Below are positions 17,511-27,200 of a stretch of 64,000 nt of DNA, piece after piece. Made by a program: the position numbers and the translations under genes. A model generated the notes under the pieces. It did no database searches. It saw only the letters and a program-made list of their open reading frames with translations, and had not been told where the DNA came from. The DNA comes from Planctomicrobium piriforme. GTDB taxonomy: Bacteria > Planctomycetota > Planctomycetia > Planctomycetales > Planctomycetaceae. Positions within the stretch are counted from its first letter, which is position 1. Each line of letters opens with the position of its first letter. The stretch spans positions 62,001 through 126,000 of the forward strand of contig NZ_FOQD01000020.1 of NCBI RefSeq assembly GCF_900113665.1, in the 5' to 3' direction.

Positions 17511-18346
17511 TGGACGCTCCAAGATCAGAAAATGACGGCGAACACATCGGAAAAGCATGTGTCGATGGGATTTTCTGAATCTACGCATCCTCGGATCGCT
17601 GTCAATGTATCGGTAACATTTTATGTCAATTGGCGACTGCTTTAGGGGAATTTCCTAGAACTGAACTCTTGAAACAACTGCGGGACCGATGAGTGGGCCT
17701 CATTTCAAGAGACTCGGATCGCCCGGCAGACATCGGGGCAAAAAAAGTTGCGTTGTGATGAGCCTGACGCCGCAGGGCACGAAAGACTCGCCTGATTGAT
17801 TTGGATCAAGGCAAAAGGACATGCCTCCCTGACACAGCCAAAAAGAAAACTCCCCGATGACAGGCTGCGGGCAGGCGACCTGTGGGGGAGCACCAGAAAC
17901 AATCTGGCTCACCACCATAGGCCGAGAATTTGGGATGGCAAATTGAAATCGGGAATGACACTCCTGTGTTGTTGGAGTTGAAGGCTCACTGGCCGCATGC
18001 AAGACCTGCTTGGTTTCTGAGATCATTTGGGATCTTGGCCAACAACACAGGAGCAATTCAATGGTCAAGGTGGGCAGATCAGGTTTATCTCAGGACAGAC
18101 CTAAAATGAGAGCATTTCGCGTCCTGGATCTCGACGGGGAATTGGGGATGAGAACCTGTATTCAATCATTTAACAACAGAGGGACATGGCACAGGAATTC
18201 GGAAACTTGCTCGGTCTAAGAGCGTCTTCTGCTTCAGATCAGATATGCTGTGCTGGACATTTGGTCTGCTTGCCCGCGAAGAGACGAAGGCTGCAACGTT
18301 TTACAAAAGTTCACATGGGCTCATGTGCAGTTCTCGAAAAACTTCC
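17511..18346. other. Intergenic with a mini-element
   Basis: Contains the upstream region of the leftward DUF1559 gene and the perfect inverted-repeat element at 17962-18052. A further half-motif (AACAACAGAGGGACATGGC) lies at about 18172. No gene recognised. Confidence 0.45.
17962..18052. repeat. 91-base element with perfect 14-base inverted ends
   Basis: TCCTGTGTTGTTGG at 17962-17975 is the exact reverse complement of CCAACAACACAGGA at 18039-18052. The 63 bases between have no coding potential. The size and ends are MITE-like or those of a REP-type palindromic element. No target duplication is obvious. Confidence 0.65.
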
Positions 18347-18605
18347 CCGGGTGAGCTGACGAAGATCTTTGATCCCCTGGTGCGCGGTTCGAGTGCCGCT
18401 TCTCCGACTGCAAATCGTCCTGGAAGCGTCGGACTGGGCTTATACATTGCCCGCGCCATCGCCGAGTCGCACGGCGGAACGATTCAGGTGACTTCATCGA
18501 AGGAAGCCGGCACGGCGTTTACCGTGCGTCTCCCGAGGGAGTTTGTCGTCCATTCGGGGCAACCGATTTTGGACGAGGCACATTTGGAAACAATGTGACT
18601 AGAGC
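18347..18605 (+). pseudogene. Duplicated 3' end of a histidine kinase gene
   Basis: From CCGGGTGAGCTGACG the sequence follows bases 29229-29481 of the kinase gene at 28297 almost unchanged, encoding only the last 84 residues: the G-box region of the HATPase domain (RPGSVGLGLYIARAIAESHG) and the tail ending HLETM. The upstream 5' sequence is unrelated, so no complete kinase can be made. Similarity continues past the stop through CTAGAGC, the last three bases of which coincide with the first bases of the IS element that follows the intact kinase. Confidence 0.85.
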
Positions 18606-18785
18606 GATGGAGCGTTGTATAAACGCTCAAAAGCTTGCCAGCCCGCCCGTTCGATTTCGATTTCCCAAGCCCTTGAAAACCTTGCCCTCAATCTGTTTGA
18701 TATTGTCCTGACACTGCTTCTTCTCCCTGCGTCGGCGACTTTTCCAACTCCTGGGATGGTCTTAACGCCCAAGGACACCCTGTCG

Positions 18786-19976
18786 ATGAATTTCCGCTCG
18801 CTGGAAGTTGTCCTTTTTTTCGTGATCGTCATCTCATGTTCTGGATGCGCGCCCGAAGTCGTGGCTGAAAAAGTCGAACCTCCTAAGGTCACGGTCCAGC
18901 ATCCAGTGATGCGTGAAGTCGTCGACTACAAGGATTACAACGGAACGACCGCGGCCTGCGCGACCGTCGAGGTTCGATCGCGTGTGCGGGGCCATGTCGA
19001 CAAGGTCGCTTTCGTCGACGGCCAGGACGTGAAAGAGGGGGACGTTCTTTTTGAACTCGATCCACGACCTTTCCAGCTTGCAATTGCAAGTGCAAAAGAG
19101 GAGTTGAAACTTGCGCAGGCACAGCAAGAAGGTGCGATCCACGATGAAGATCGCCAGAAGAGCCTGTTTGAAAAGAGCGCAGGCACCAAGAGTGATCTCG
19201 ACAAGGCAATTGCCATGCGCAAGAGTTGGGATGCGCGGATCGAGATTGCCCGCGAGGAAATCAAAAGCAAAGAACTCGATTTGGCATACTCCACCATCAA
19301 AGCTCCAATCGCCGGACTTGTGAGCCGCGCTTTGCTGACCCAAGGGAACCTCGTGAACGCCGGGGGGAGTGATCCGGTGATGACGACGATCATCGCCATC
19401 GATCCCATCTATGTGTACTTCAACGTCGATGAGCGCACCCTCCTGGAGTATCGCGACCATCACCGTGCAGGGCAGCCGAAAGGAGCGACGCCAACGCCGA
19501 TCAATGTCGCAAAGATCCCTTTTCAGTTCGGCCTGGAAACGGATGAGGGATATCCCAATGCAGGAGAGCTCGATTTCGCTGAGAATCGGATCGACTCCGC
19601 GACCGGCACAATCGAAGTTCGTGGCACCGCACCGAATGCAGACCGCAGGTATGTACCTGGATCCCGCCTTCGCGTTCGTGTGGCCATCAACGAGCCCTAT
19701 CAGGCGACAATCGTGCCCGACACCGCGATTCTCAGCGATCAGGATCGGAAGTATCTCCTGTGCCTGAATCAGGAGAACGTGGTGATCCGCCGCGATGTGT
19801 CTCTGGGCAAACTTCTGGACGACGGCATGCGCGTGATTCGCACTCCGACCGGGTCGTCCGCGGCTTTGAATTCCTCCGATTGGGTCATCGTCAACGGCCT
19901 GCAGCGCGCACGTGTGAACTATCCCGTGCAGCCCATGGACACAGAGGGAAAAGCCCTCGCCCAAGTTGCTCCTTGA
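18786..19976 (+). CDS. RND efflux periplasmic adaptor (lipoprotein)
   Basis: 396 residues from the ATG at 18786, chosen because it gives a proper lipoprotein leader (VVLFFVIVISCSGC, Cys21). Domain order is that of AcrA/MexA adaptors: a lipoyl-like half (VEVRSRVRGHVDKVAFVDGQ), a coiled-coil hairpin at about 95-160 (SAKEELKLAQAQQEG, KAIAMRKSWDARIEIAREEI), the second lipoyl half (STIKAPIAGLVSRALLTQG), then beta-barrel and membrane-proximal domains (IDSATGTIEVRG, YVPGSRLRVRV). It would link the inner-membrane pump encoded next to an outer-membrane channel. The pump gene starts 105 bases downstream; no TolC-like gene follows. Confidence 0.92.
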   Translation: MNFRSLEVVLFFVIVISCSGCAPEVVAEKVEPPKVTVQHPVMREVVDYKDYNGTTAACATVEVRSRVRGHVDKVAFVDGQDVKEGDVLFELDPRPFQLAIASAKEELKLAQAQQEGAIHDEDRQKSLFEKSAGTKSDLDKAIAMRKSWDARIEIAREEIKSKELDLAYSTIKAPIAGLVSRALLTQGNLVNAGGSDPVMTTIIAIDPIYVYFNVDERTLLEYRDHHRAGQPKGATPTPINVAKIPFQFGLETDEGYPNAGELDFAENRIDSATGTIEVRGTAPNADRRYVPGSRLRVRVAINEPYQATIVPDTAILSDQDRKYLLCLNQENVVIRRDVSLGKLLDDGMRVIRTPTGSSAALNSSDWVIVNGLQRARVNYPVQPMDTEGKALAQVAP

Positions 19977-20080
19977 ATCCTGCTTGATTGCTGCAGTCGC
20001 GGCGTCGATTGTCGGCGCGCCGCTTGTGACGACCGAAGTCTCACGACACCGATTCCGACTGCGCTAGAGGGCTGTGACCG

Positions 20081-23000
20081 ATGCTTTCTCATTTCTTCAT
20101 TGACCGGCCCATCTTTGCCACGGTCCTGTCGATCGTCATCGTCGTCGTTGGCGGAATCGCCTTGATCGGCCTGCCGATCGCTCAATATCCGGATGTGGCG
20201 CCGCCGACGGTCCAGGTCACAGCGACCTATCCGGGTGCGAATGCCGTGACTGTGGCAGAGACCGTCGCGACGCCGATTGAGCTGGAGATTAACGGCGTCG
20301 AACGGATGCTGTATATGAGTTCGAAGTCGACCAATGACGGGCAGATGATGCTCGACATCACCTTCGAGCTGGGGACCGATCTCGATACGGCACAGGTTCT
20401 TGTCCAGAACCGCGTGGCTGTGGCTGAGGCGAAACTGCCCGAGGAGGTCAAACGCCTCGGGGTCACCACGAAAAAGAAATCCCCGAGTATTTTGCTATGC
20501 GTGAACCTGATCTCTCCGGGGAATCAATACGACCAGCTGTACCTCAGTAATTTTGCGGCCCTCAACGTCAAAGACGAAATTGCACGGATCGAGGGCGTAG
20601 GGGATGTTTCGTATCTGGGTCCCCGCGACTACAGCATGCGCGTCTGGCTGGATCCCAATAAACTGGCGTCACGCCAGATGACCGCCGCGGAGGTGATGAA
20701 GGCGATTCAGGAACAGAACGTCCAGGTTGCGGCCGGACGACTGGGCGCGCCGCCAGTCGCGCCGGGATCGAACTTTGGGTTCCAGGTTCCCATCAACACC
20801 CAGGGACGTCTCTCCACGACGGCGGAGTTCGAGAAGATTGTCGTGCGTTCGGGCGAACGCGGGCAACTGGTCTATCTCCGCGATGTCGTTCGCGATTCCA
20901 CCTATGGCGCAGCCGGTGAACAGCTGACCGCAGGGATCGAGCTGGGGGCAAAAAACTACGACGTCAACGCCTACCTTGACGGCCAACCGAGTATCACTCT
21001 GGCTGCCTTTCAACTGCCTGGCTCGAATGCCCTGGAGACCTCGCATGCCATCCGCGCCAAGATGGAAGAACTGAAAACGGGATTTCCGGAAGGGATCGAT
21101 TACCGCATTGAATACGACACGACGGTGTTCGTCGAAGAATCCATCAAGAGCGTGTATCACACGTTAATCGAAGCCATTGCTCTGGTCTTCATCGTCGTTC
21201 TCGTATTCCTCCAGAACTGGCGGGCGACTGTGATTCCGATGATCGCCGTGCCGGTCTCGCTGATCGGAACATTCGCAGTCATGTCGCTGTTAGGCTTCTC
21301 GCTCAACAACCTGTCGCTCTTCGGTCTTGTGCTGGCGATCGGCATTGTCGTGGACGACGCCATCGTGGTCGTCGAAAACGTGGAGCGGCTCATGCTGCTG
21401 GGACTGTCTCCCCGCGATGCCACTCGGAAGGCGATGGAGGAAGTCACCGGTCCGGTCATTGCCATTGGCCTTGTGCTCTGCGCGGTGTTTGTGCCGACCG
21501 CTTTCATGGCCGGCATCAGCGGACAGTTCTACCGTCAATTTGCACTCACCATCGCAGCCTCGACGATCATTTCCGCCTTCAACTCGCTGACGCTAAGCCC
21601 GGCACTCTGTGCATTGCTGCTGAAGCCGCATGCCCACGGAGAGCACGCCCAGCGGCCCGATGCACTCCCTCGCCTGGGTCTGGTTGTGATCGGAGCGCTG
21701 CTGTCATTTCTCTTCCTGGCCGGCCCTGTGGCCCAGGCGATGGGGTATGACGTCGCCGCTCATGGGGCCGCTGCACATCATCCGCCGCCAGGTTGGCTGA
21801 TGCCCGCGGTTCTCGTTGTCGGCGGCATTCTGGGCTGGATTCTCGCCCCGCTTGTCAACCGCGCGCTGGCCGGCTTCTTTGTGCTGTTCAACAAGTTGTT
21901 TGACGTATCAACTGCTGTGTATGGGGGCCTCGTTAAGAATCTGCTGCAATTCAGTTTGGTTGTCTTGTTGATCTATGGCGGACTGATGGCTCTGACTGGC
22001 GTGGCGATCTTCCGCGTCCCAGTGGGATTCATACCCGAGCAGGACAAAGGCTATCTAATTGTCAATGTGCAGCTGCCAGACGGCGCCAGCCTTGAACGTT
22101 CCGATGTCCTGATTCGAAAGCTCAGCGAGGTTGTCGGTCAAACAGAGGGAGTTGCGCATTCGCTCGACCTCTCGGGCTACTCCATCCTGCTGGGGACAAA
22201 CCTCAGCAATGCCGCCGGGATGTTCGTCATTCTGGATCCCTTTGAAGAACGCGCCGGTCATCCTGAACTGGGAGCCCCGGCGATTGCGAAGAAACTGCGG
22301 GCGGAGTTCTCGAAATTCCAAGAAGCACAAGTGAGCGTCTTCGGCGCTCCGCCAGTCGAAGGGCTCGGCAGCACTGGGGGCTTCAAGATGCAGGTTCAGG
22401 ACCGCCGCAACGCGGGTCTCCGCGCGTTGCAGGGAGGTGTTCAGAACCTCGCTGAGCAAGGCATGTCACAGTATCCCGGCCAATTCGCCGGACTGTTCAG
22501 TTCGTTCAGCGTCTCTCAACCGCAAATCTTCCTGAAAATCGATCGTGAAAAGGCAAAGGCTGAAGGTGTTTCTTTAGACGACATCCACCTCACGCTCCAG
22601 ACATTTCTGGGAGGCAGCTATGTGAACGACTTCTCTTTCCAAAACCGCAGCTGGCAAGTGAATGTTCAGTCCGATCCCGCATTCCGGATGACGGCCGATG
22701 ACATCGGACGGTTGGAAGTTCGTAACGCCGCTGGAGGTCGAGTGCCGTTCGCGACGCTGATGACTATCAAAGATGTCACTGGGCCCGCCATCGTGAATCG
22801 CTATCAGCTGTATCCGTCTGCAGAACTGACGGGGGTTGCCCTCCCGGGAGTCAGTTCGGGGGTCGCTGTCCCGCTGATGGAGAATCTGGCCCGAGAGCAG
22901 TTGCCCAACACGCTCGGATTCCAGTGGACGGAATTGACGCTGCAGCAGATCCTGGCGTCAAAGGACTTGCTCACGAAGCTGGTGTTTCCCCTTGCGGTCG

Positions 23001-23503
23001 TATTTGTCTTTCTAGTTCTCGCGGCTCAGTATGAAAGCTGGACCCTCCCGGTGTCGATCATTCTGATCGTCCCAATGTGCATCCTGGCCGCGCTCCTCGG
23101 CGTGGTGATTGCCAAGCTCGACAACAACGTTTTCGTCCAAATCGGACTGGTGGTGCTCGTTGGCCTTGCCGCCAAGAACGCGATTCTGATTGTGGAGTTT
23201 GCAAAACAGCTTCAGGATGAGGGACAGCCGCTGTTCGAAGCCACGGTGAAGGCCTGCAAGCTGCGCCTCCGACCGATCCTGATGACATCTCTCGCATTCA
23301 TCCTGGGTGTTGTTCCGCTCGTCCTGGCGAAAGGGGCGGGCGCGGAGATGCGGGCGACCCTCGGCATCACGGTGTTTAGTGGAATGCTCGGAGTCACGAT
23401 CTTCGGGGTGCTGTTTACCCCGGTTTTCTTCTTTGTGATTCGGCGATTCAGCGGCGAGAAATCCAGTCCGCCCGTTCCGACTTCGTCGAGCGCTGATCAT
23501 TGA
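20081..23503 (+). CDS. RND efflux pump, HAE1 (AcrB/MexB) type
   Basis: 1140 residues. The start MLSHFFIDRPIFATVLSIVI is the standard HAE1 first helix. The proton-relay residues are present: Asp425-Asp426 in GIVVDDAIVVVENVER and Lys1032 in GLAAKNAILIVEFAK. Porter and docking domains are recognisable (YPGANAVTVAETVATPIE; AFQLPGSNALETS). Compared with AcrB (Asp408 to Lys940), the distance between these residues is about 74 residues longer. The extra length is an insertion at about 530-625 with a His-rich stretch (HAHGEH, AAHGAAAHHPPPG) and two further hydrophobic segments between the two membrane halves. It exports hydrophobic or amphiphilic compounds using the proton gradient together with the adaptor upstream. 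Confidence 0.95.
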   Translation: MLSHFFIDRPIFATVLSIVIVVVGGIALIGLPIAQYPDVAPPTVQVTATYPGANAVTVAETVATPIELEINGVERMLYMSSKSTNDGQMMLDITFELGTDLDTAQVLVQNRVAVAEAKLPEEVKRLGVTTKKKSPSILLCVNLISPGNQYDQLYLSNFAALNVKDEIARIEGVGDVSYLGPRDYSMRVWLDPNKLASRQMTAAEVMKAIQEQNVQVAAGRLGAPPVAPGSNFGFQVPINTQGRLSTTAEFEKIVVRSGERGQLVYLRDVVRDSTYGAAGEQLTAGIELGAKNYDVNAYLDGQPSITLAAFQLPGSNALETSHAIRAKMEELKTGFPEGIDYRIEYDTTVFVEESIKSVYHTLIEAIALVFIVVLVFLQNWRATVIPMIAVPVSLIGTFAVMSLLGFSLNNLSLFGLVLAIGIVVDDAIVVVENVERLMLLGLSPRDATRKAMEEVTGPVIAIGLVLCAVFVPTAFMAGISGQFYRQFALTIAASTIISAFNSLTLSPALCALLLKPHAHGEHAQRPDALPRLGLVVIGALLSFLFLAGPVAQAMGYDVAAHGAAAHHPPPGWLMPAVLVVGGILGWILAPLVNRALAGFFVLFNKLFDVSTAVYGGLVKNLLQFSLVVLLIYGGLMALTGVAIFRVPVGFIPEQDKGYLIVNVQLPDGASLERSDVLIRKLSEVVGQTEGVAHSLDLSGYSILLGTNLSNAAGMFVILDPFEERAGHPELGAPAIAKKLRAEFSKFQEAQVSVFGAPPVEGLGSTGGFKMQVQDRRNAGLRALQGGVQNLAEQGMSQYPGQFAGLFSSFSVSQPQIFLKIDREKAKAEGVSLDDIHLTLQTFLGGSYVNDFSFQNRSWQVNVQSDPAFRMTADDIGRLEVRNAAGGRVPFATLMTIKDVTGPAIVNRYQLYPSAELTGVALPGVSSGVAVPLMENLAREQLPNTLGFQWTELTLQQILASKDLLTKLVFPLAVVFVFLVLAAQYESWTLPVSIILIVPMCILAALLGVVIAKLDNNVFVQIGLVVLVGLAAKNAILIVEFAKQLQDEGQPLFEATVKACKLRLRPILMTSLAFILGVVPLVLAKGAGAEMRATLGITVFSGMLGVTIFGVLFTPVFFFVIRRFSGEKSSPPVPTSSSADH

Positions 23504-23996
23504 CGTTTCGCTGACTTAAATGGTGACAATCAAATTGCCGTCTCTACGCATTCTTCTCCGCATTTGTGATGCCGACTGATTTCGGTCCTCATGTAACTGA
23601 CAGAGCTGATTGGATCCGAAGATGCGGTTGACCCCCAGATTCTGATTGTTGTGGGTGACGGCGATGGGTCCAAGTTGTGACGTGCGAGCCACGCAGATGT
23701 CGTGAGCAAAACGGCTGCGAAATCCGACAGCCCGCGTGTACCGGTTGCGGAACCGAAATACATCTTTCGCTCCGAGACCGGCATGCGCCAGCATGAAAGA
23801 CGCGACGGTGACCATAACCCGGAAAAAAATGTTGTGTCGGATTGAAATTCAACTGTTCGGAGAGAGAAGATGTGGCACGCGGATCAACTCCCAATTGTTT
23901 CAACAGCCTCCTTGATAGATTCGGATTGAAGCGGCAACATTGCAGCCAAAGTCACCGAACTAATTACCCCTTATTGACTTCGGCGAGGATCCAGTC
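23504..23996. other. Intergenic, no gene recognised
   Basis: A minus-strand frame at 23516-23815 (99 codons) is open but has no signal, domain or plausible composition, and a second overlapping frame is equally long, so neither is annotated. No terminator hairpin was found after the pump gene. Confidence 0.4.
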
Positions 23997-24229
23997 ATGG
24001 AAAGCGAATCCTCCGGAGCCGGTCAAACAAGCGCTACAGGATCGTCGCAAGCCGATGAAATTGATATTGGCCTCCTGCAGCGCGGCGATTGAATGGTGCC
24101 CATTGTGGAGTTCGGCGGGTCGGCGGGGGGCATCGCGGCTTTACAGGAATTCTTTACGGCAATGCCGATGGATTCCGGACCGAGGAATTTGGGACGAGAT
24201 TTGGAGAGTGGCATTCGTTCTACGAGGAA
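23997..24229 (+). pseudogene. Remnant of a CheB-CheR fusion gene start
   Basis: The ATG at 23997 begins a 31-residue Ser/Gly/Gln-rich leader ending LLQRGD and a TGA. In the same frame the next codons read MVPIVEFGGSAGGIAALQEF and FTAMPMDSG, which is the beginning of a CheB methylesterase domain (normally GASAGG). This breaks off after DSG and jumps to RDLESGIRSTRK, matching the linker between CheR and the first PAS domain of CheB-CheR-PAS hybrids. One frame change later comes MTTVNDE of the kinase below. Most of CheB and all of CheR are thus deleted. Confidence 0.75.
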
Positions 24230-27200
24230 ATGACGACGGTGAACGACGAATCGAAGAGCAGCGTCGATGAACTTGCGCGCTCCAACAGCGACCTGCAGAA
24301 CCTGATGGTCGCCACGGACATTGCAACCGTCTTTGTGGACCGCGAGTTGCGCATCCAGCGGCTTACGACTTCGGCCAAGGCGCTCTTCAATGTCATCTCG
24401 ACCGACCTGGGCCGCCCACTCTCTGATTTCAGCTGCCAGCTTGAATACCCAGAGATCGTCGCCGACGCCGAACGCTCGCTGACGCACCTCCAATCTGAGC
24501 AGCGCGAAGTCCGCGCGGGCGAGCGTTGGTACATCGCCCGCACCCTTCCTTACCGCACCGCCGATGACCAGATTGCCGGAGTCGTTCTCACTTTTCTCGA
24601 CATCACCCAACAGAAGGCGTCCGAGGAGAAGATTCTCCGGATCGCCGCCGACTCCGAGCGTCAGCGGCGGGTGTACGAGACCGTCCTGACAAACACCCCC
24701 GATTTTGTGTATGTATTCAGTCTCGATTACCGGGTTCTTTACGCTAATGAAGCCCTCATCAAAATGTGGGGTCGCGGCCATGACGGGGCCATTGGAAAGA
24801 CGTTTCTGGAGATCGGATACGAGCCGTGGCACGCCGAAATGCACGAGCGGGAGATCGATCAGGTGCGCGCCACGCGGCAGCCCATCCGAGGCGAAGTTCC
24901 ATTCACCGGGACGCACGGAAAGCGTCAGTACGACTACATTTTTGTACCGGTCATCGGAGCCGACGGCGAGGTCGAAGCGGTGGCCGGCACGACCCGTGAC
25001 GTGACCGAAAGGAAGGAGACGGAGAGGCAATTGCGGGAAGGGCAGGAGCAGTTGGACTTCGCCCTTGCCGCCGCCGACTTGGGCTACTGGTCCCTCAATC
25101 TGGCCGATCACACGGCCCGCCGCACTCTCCGGCATGACCAGCTTTTCGGATATGACGCCCTCCTTCCGGAATGGACATACGAGATGTTTCTCGACCACGT
25201 CGTTCCGGAGGATCGAGCAATGGTGGACGCGGCCTTCCAGAAATCCGTGGCGACCGGCTCGGCCTGGGCCGTTGAATGTCGCATCCAGCGGGCGGACGGG
25301 GCGGTGAGGCACATCTGGAAGAAAGGTCTCGCCTTGCGGAACGCCCAAGGGCAAGTTGAGCGGATGCTGAGCATCGTTGGTGACATCACCGATCGCCGGC
25401 AGGCCGAAGAGCGGCAGGCGTTTCTCGGTCGATTCGCCGATACGCTACGTCGGCTCTCAGATCCAGTAGAAGTTCAGGCCGTGGCGAGCCGGGTGCTGGG
25501 CGAGTACCTGGGTGCGAACCGGGTCGTCTACTTCGAAATCCGCGGCGACGATTATGTCATCGAGCGCGATTATACCGCGGGCGTCCGGCCGCTCGCCGGT
25601 AGATACCCGGTTGCTGCCTTCGGCCAGGATCTGCTGGCCGTTTTACTGGACGGCCGTACGGTGATCGAGGCAGACGCAACAACAGAGCCGTACCGGCCGG
25701 CCAGTGAGCGCGCGGCATTCGCGAACATCCAGGTTCGGGGCCATGTGGACGTGCCGTTGGTCAAAGGCGGGCGGTTCGTGGCCGGGATGACCGTCCAGGT
25801 CTCCGACCGGCGGGACTGGACCCCGCAGGACGTTGGCTTGATTGAAGAAACCGCCGAGCGGACCTGGGCGGCGGTCGAGCGGGTGCGAGCCGAGCGAGAA
25901 GTTGCCAGGCTCGCCGCCGAGGCCGACCGGGAGCGGCGGCTGTTCGCCGCAGTGCTGTCGAACACTCCAGACTTCATCTACACATTCGATTTGGATGGTC
26001 GGTTCGTGTATGTCAACACTGCACTGCTCGCGCTGTGGGGAAAAACGTTGGAGCAGGCAGTCGGACGGAACTTCTTCGAACTCGACTACCCACCCGCCCT
26101 GGCGGATCGCCTCCAGCGGCAAATACAGGAAGTGATCGACACCAAGCAGCCGCTCAGAGATGAGACACCTTACACGAGCGGAATGGGCGAGCGAATGTAT
26201 GAGTACATCCTTGCCCCGGTCGTTGGGGCCGGCGGTGTAGTGGAGGCCGTTGCCGGTTCGACCCGAGACATCACGGCCCGCAAGCAGGCAGAGGCGGAGC
26301 GGGAGGGGCTGGTCAAGCAACTTCGGGAACAGGATCGGAAGAAGGATGAATTCCTGGCGACTTTGGCCCATGAACTCCGCAACCCGCTGGCTCCTATTCG
26401 CAATGGTTTGCAGGTCATTCGCCTGGCTGGCGCGACAGGGATGGTCGAGCAGGCCAGGACGATGATGGAGCGACAACTGGCCCAGATGGTCCGGCTGGTG
26501 GATGACCTGCTCGATGTCAGCCGGGTGACGACGGGGAAGCTGACCCTCCGCACAGCGCCCGTTGACCTTCGGGAGGTAATCGACGCCGCCTTGGAGACGT
26601 CCCGGCAGATGGTCGAGCAAGCAGGCCACAATCTCGCCGTCATTGTGCCAGCGGAGCCGGTCTTCGTCGAGGGGGACGTGACGCGACTGGCCCAGGTGAT
26701 CTCGAACCTGCTGACCAACAGCGCCAAGTACACGCACCAGGGCGGGCAGATCTCGCTGGCACTCAAACGCGAGGATGACACGGCGGTGATCTCTGTCAAA
26801 GATGATGGCGTCGGCATCCCGCCTGCCTTGCTCGACAAAGTGTTTGAGATGTTCACGCAGGTCGACCGGACGCTTGAGAAGACGACCGGCGGGCTCGGGA
26901 TCGGGTTGGCGCTGGTGAAGGGAGTCGTCGAGATGCACGGCGGGACCATCGTCGCCAAAAGCGAGGGGGAAGGCCGCGGGAGCGAGTTCGTGGTCAGGTT
27001 GCCGGTACTTTTATCGGCGGTTCAGAACGTCACTTCAGAAGCAGCAGACGAACCTGTCGTTGCGTCGAGTCACCGCCGCATTCTGGTCGCCGATGACAAT
27101 CTCGACTCCGCCGCATCGCTGGGCAAATTACTCGAATTGCTGGGAAACTACGTGCAGACCGCAAACGACGGCTTGCAGGCAGTGGACTTGGCAGAGTCGT

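Noticed and set aside
23516..23815. 99-codon minus-strand frame after the RND pump
   Set aside because: An overlapping frame of similar length exists, composition is unlike neighbours, and no signal or domain is visible.
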